Positions 63,893 through 64,000 of a stretch of 64,000 nt of DNA are shown piece after piece. The translations under genes were made by a program, and so were the position numbers. Under the pieces are notes generated by a model, which saw only the letters and a list, made by a program, of their open reading frames with translations, had not been told where the DNA came from and made no database searches. The stretch's first letter is position 1. Each line of letters opens with the position of its first letter. Source of the DNA: Paracoccaceae bacterium (lineage in GTDB: Bacteria > Pseudomonadota > Alphaproteobacteria > Rhodobacterales > Rhodobacteraceae); contig JAUYQR010000009.1 in assembly GCA_030697175.1 (NCBI GenBank), forward strand, positions 104,412-168,411, written 5' to 3'.

Positions 63893-64000
63893 CTAGTCGG
63901 GGCGGGGGAAGCTATCGTGAATGTCCGCAACAGTATATGCCTGAACCTCGCCCTCAAGTCTGGTGACGTGGACGGTCACCACATAGACCATTTCAAACGG
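63893..64000 (-). CDS. C-terminal end of an unidentified gene, cut by the window edge
   Basis: A frame on the minus strand is open from the window end to a TAG at 63893-63895 and would encode a final 35 residues, ...EMVYVVTVHVTRLEGEVQA...DSFPRPD. Base composition is less GC-rich than in the neighbouring genes. No family is recognisable from this fragment; it could be a chance frame. Confidence 0.35.
   Translation of the reverse strand, partial: PFEMVYVVTVHVTRLEGEVQAYTVADIHDSFPRPD

Overview
The window is GC-rich, gene-dense chromosomal DNA from an alphaproteobacterium, most likely a member of the Rhodobacteraceae (Rhodobacterales). The indications are a class I lysyl-tRNA synthetase, the mreBCD-mrdA-mrdB cell-shape operon, a Ctc-type bL25 next to pth, the ycjX-ycjF pair, several Rhodobacter-type DUF proteins (DUF4864, DUF4342, DUF3309, DUF1345), and a short dispersed repeat carrying a GATATTT core. 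No tRNA, rRNA, insertion sequence, prophage or CRISPR array is visible. There are about 62 protein genes and very little intergenic space; the only gene-free stretch above 300 bases lies just upstream of acsA.

Layout. Bases 1-6500 hold acyl-CoA, carnitine and choline type catabolism: an NDP-forming acyl-CoA synthetase cut by the window edge, a carnitinyl-CoA dehydratase-like crotonase, OsmC, a GMC (choline dehydrogenase-like) oxidoreductase, choline-sulfatase and a class II aldolase. Bases 6700-15600 are mixed housekeeping: a degenerate receiver protein, a cold-shock protein, an orphan ParA, small DUF proteins, ettA, nadD, dacB, a TerB-like protein, lysK and a DUF4864 protein. Bases 15800-20400 hold a large right-handed beta-helix protein, a HugZ-type flavin-fold protein preceded by an odd chain of mini-ORFs, and a SulP transporter.

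Bases 20400-30500 form the most interesting region, an acetate module. It runs acsA, overlapping adk (which can recycle the AMP made by AcsA), the DUF4212 and SSS symporter pair, a strong terminator, then a tight four-gene set: a cNMP/CBS/DUF294 protein, an unknown membrane protein, a stand-alone receiver, and a membrane PAS pseudo-histidine-kinase fused to an intact DEDDh (DnaQ-like) 3'-5' exonuclease.

Bases 30500-44200 hold truA, ycjX-ycjF, pth, rplY, an MFS transporter, a tetR-aruH-aruI arginine transaminase operon, a cation diffusion facilitator, an SH3 protein, a 2-hydroxyacid dehydrogenase, and four tandem near-identical genes for tiny secreted/membrane proteins of no recognised family. 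Bases 44200-53800 hold a minus-strand catabolic operon: TRAP transporter dctQMP, a glutamine-synthetase-like ligase, an aldehyde dehydrogenase, an iron-dependent alcohol dehydrogenase and a FAD amine oxidase, with a divergent RpiR regulator. The window ends with an EamA transporter, a GhrA-like reductase, a PD-(D/E)XK nuclease-like protein overlapping an SDR gene, the divergent mreB-mreC-mreD-mrdA-mrdB operon, a DUF1345 protein and the edge of an unidentified minus-strand frame.
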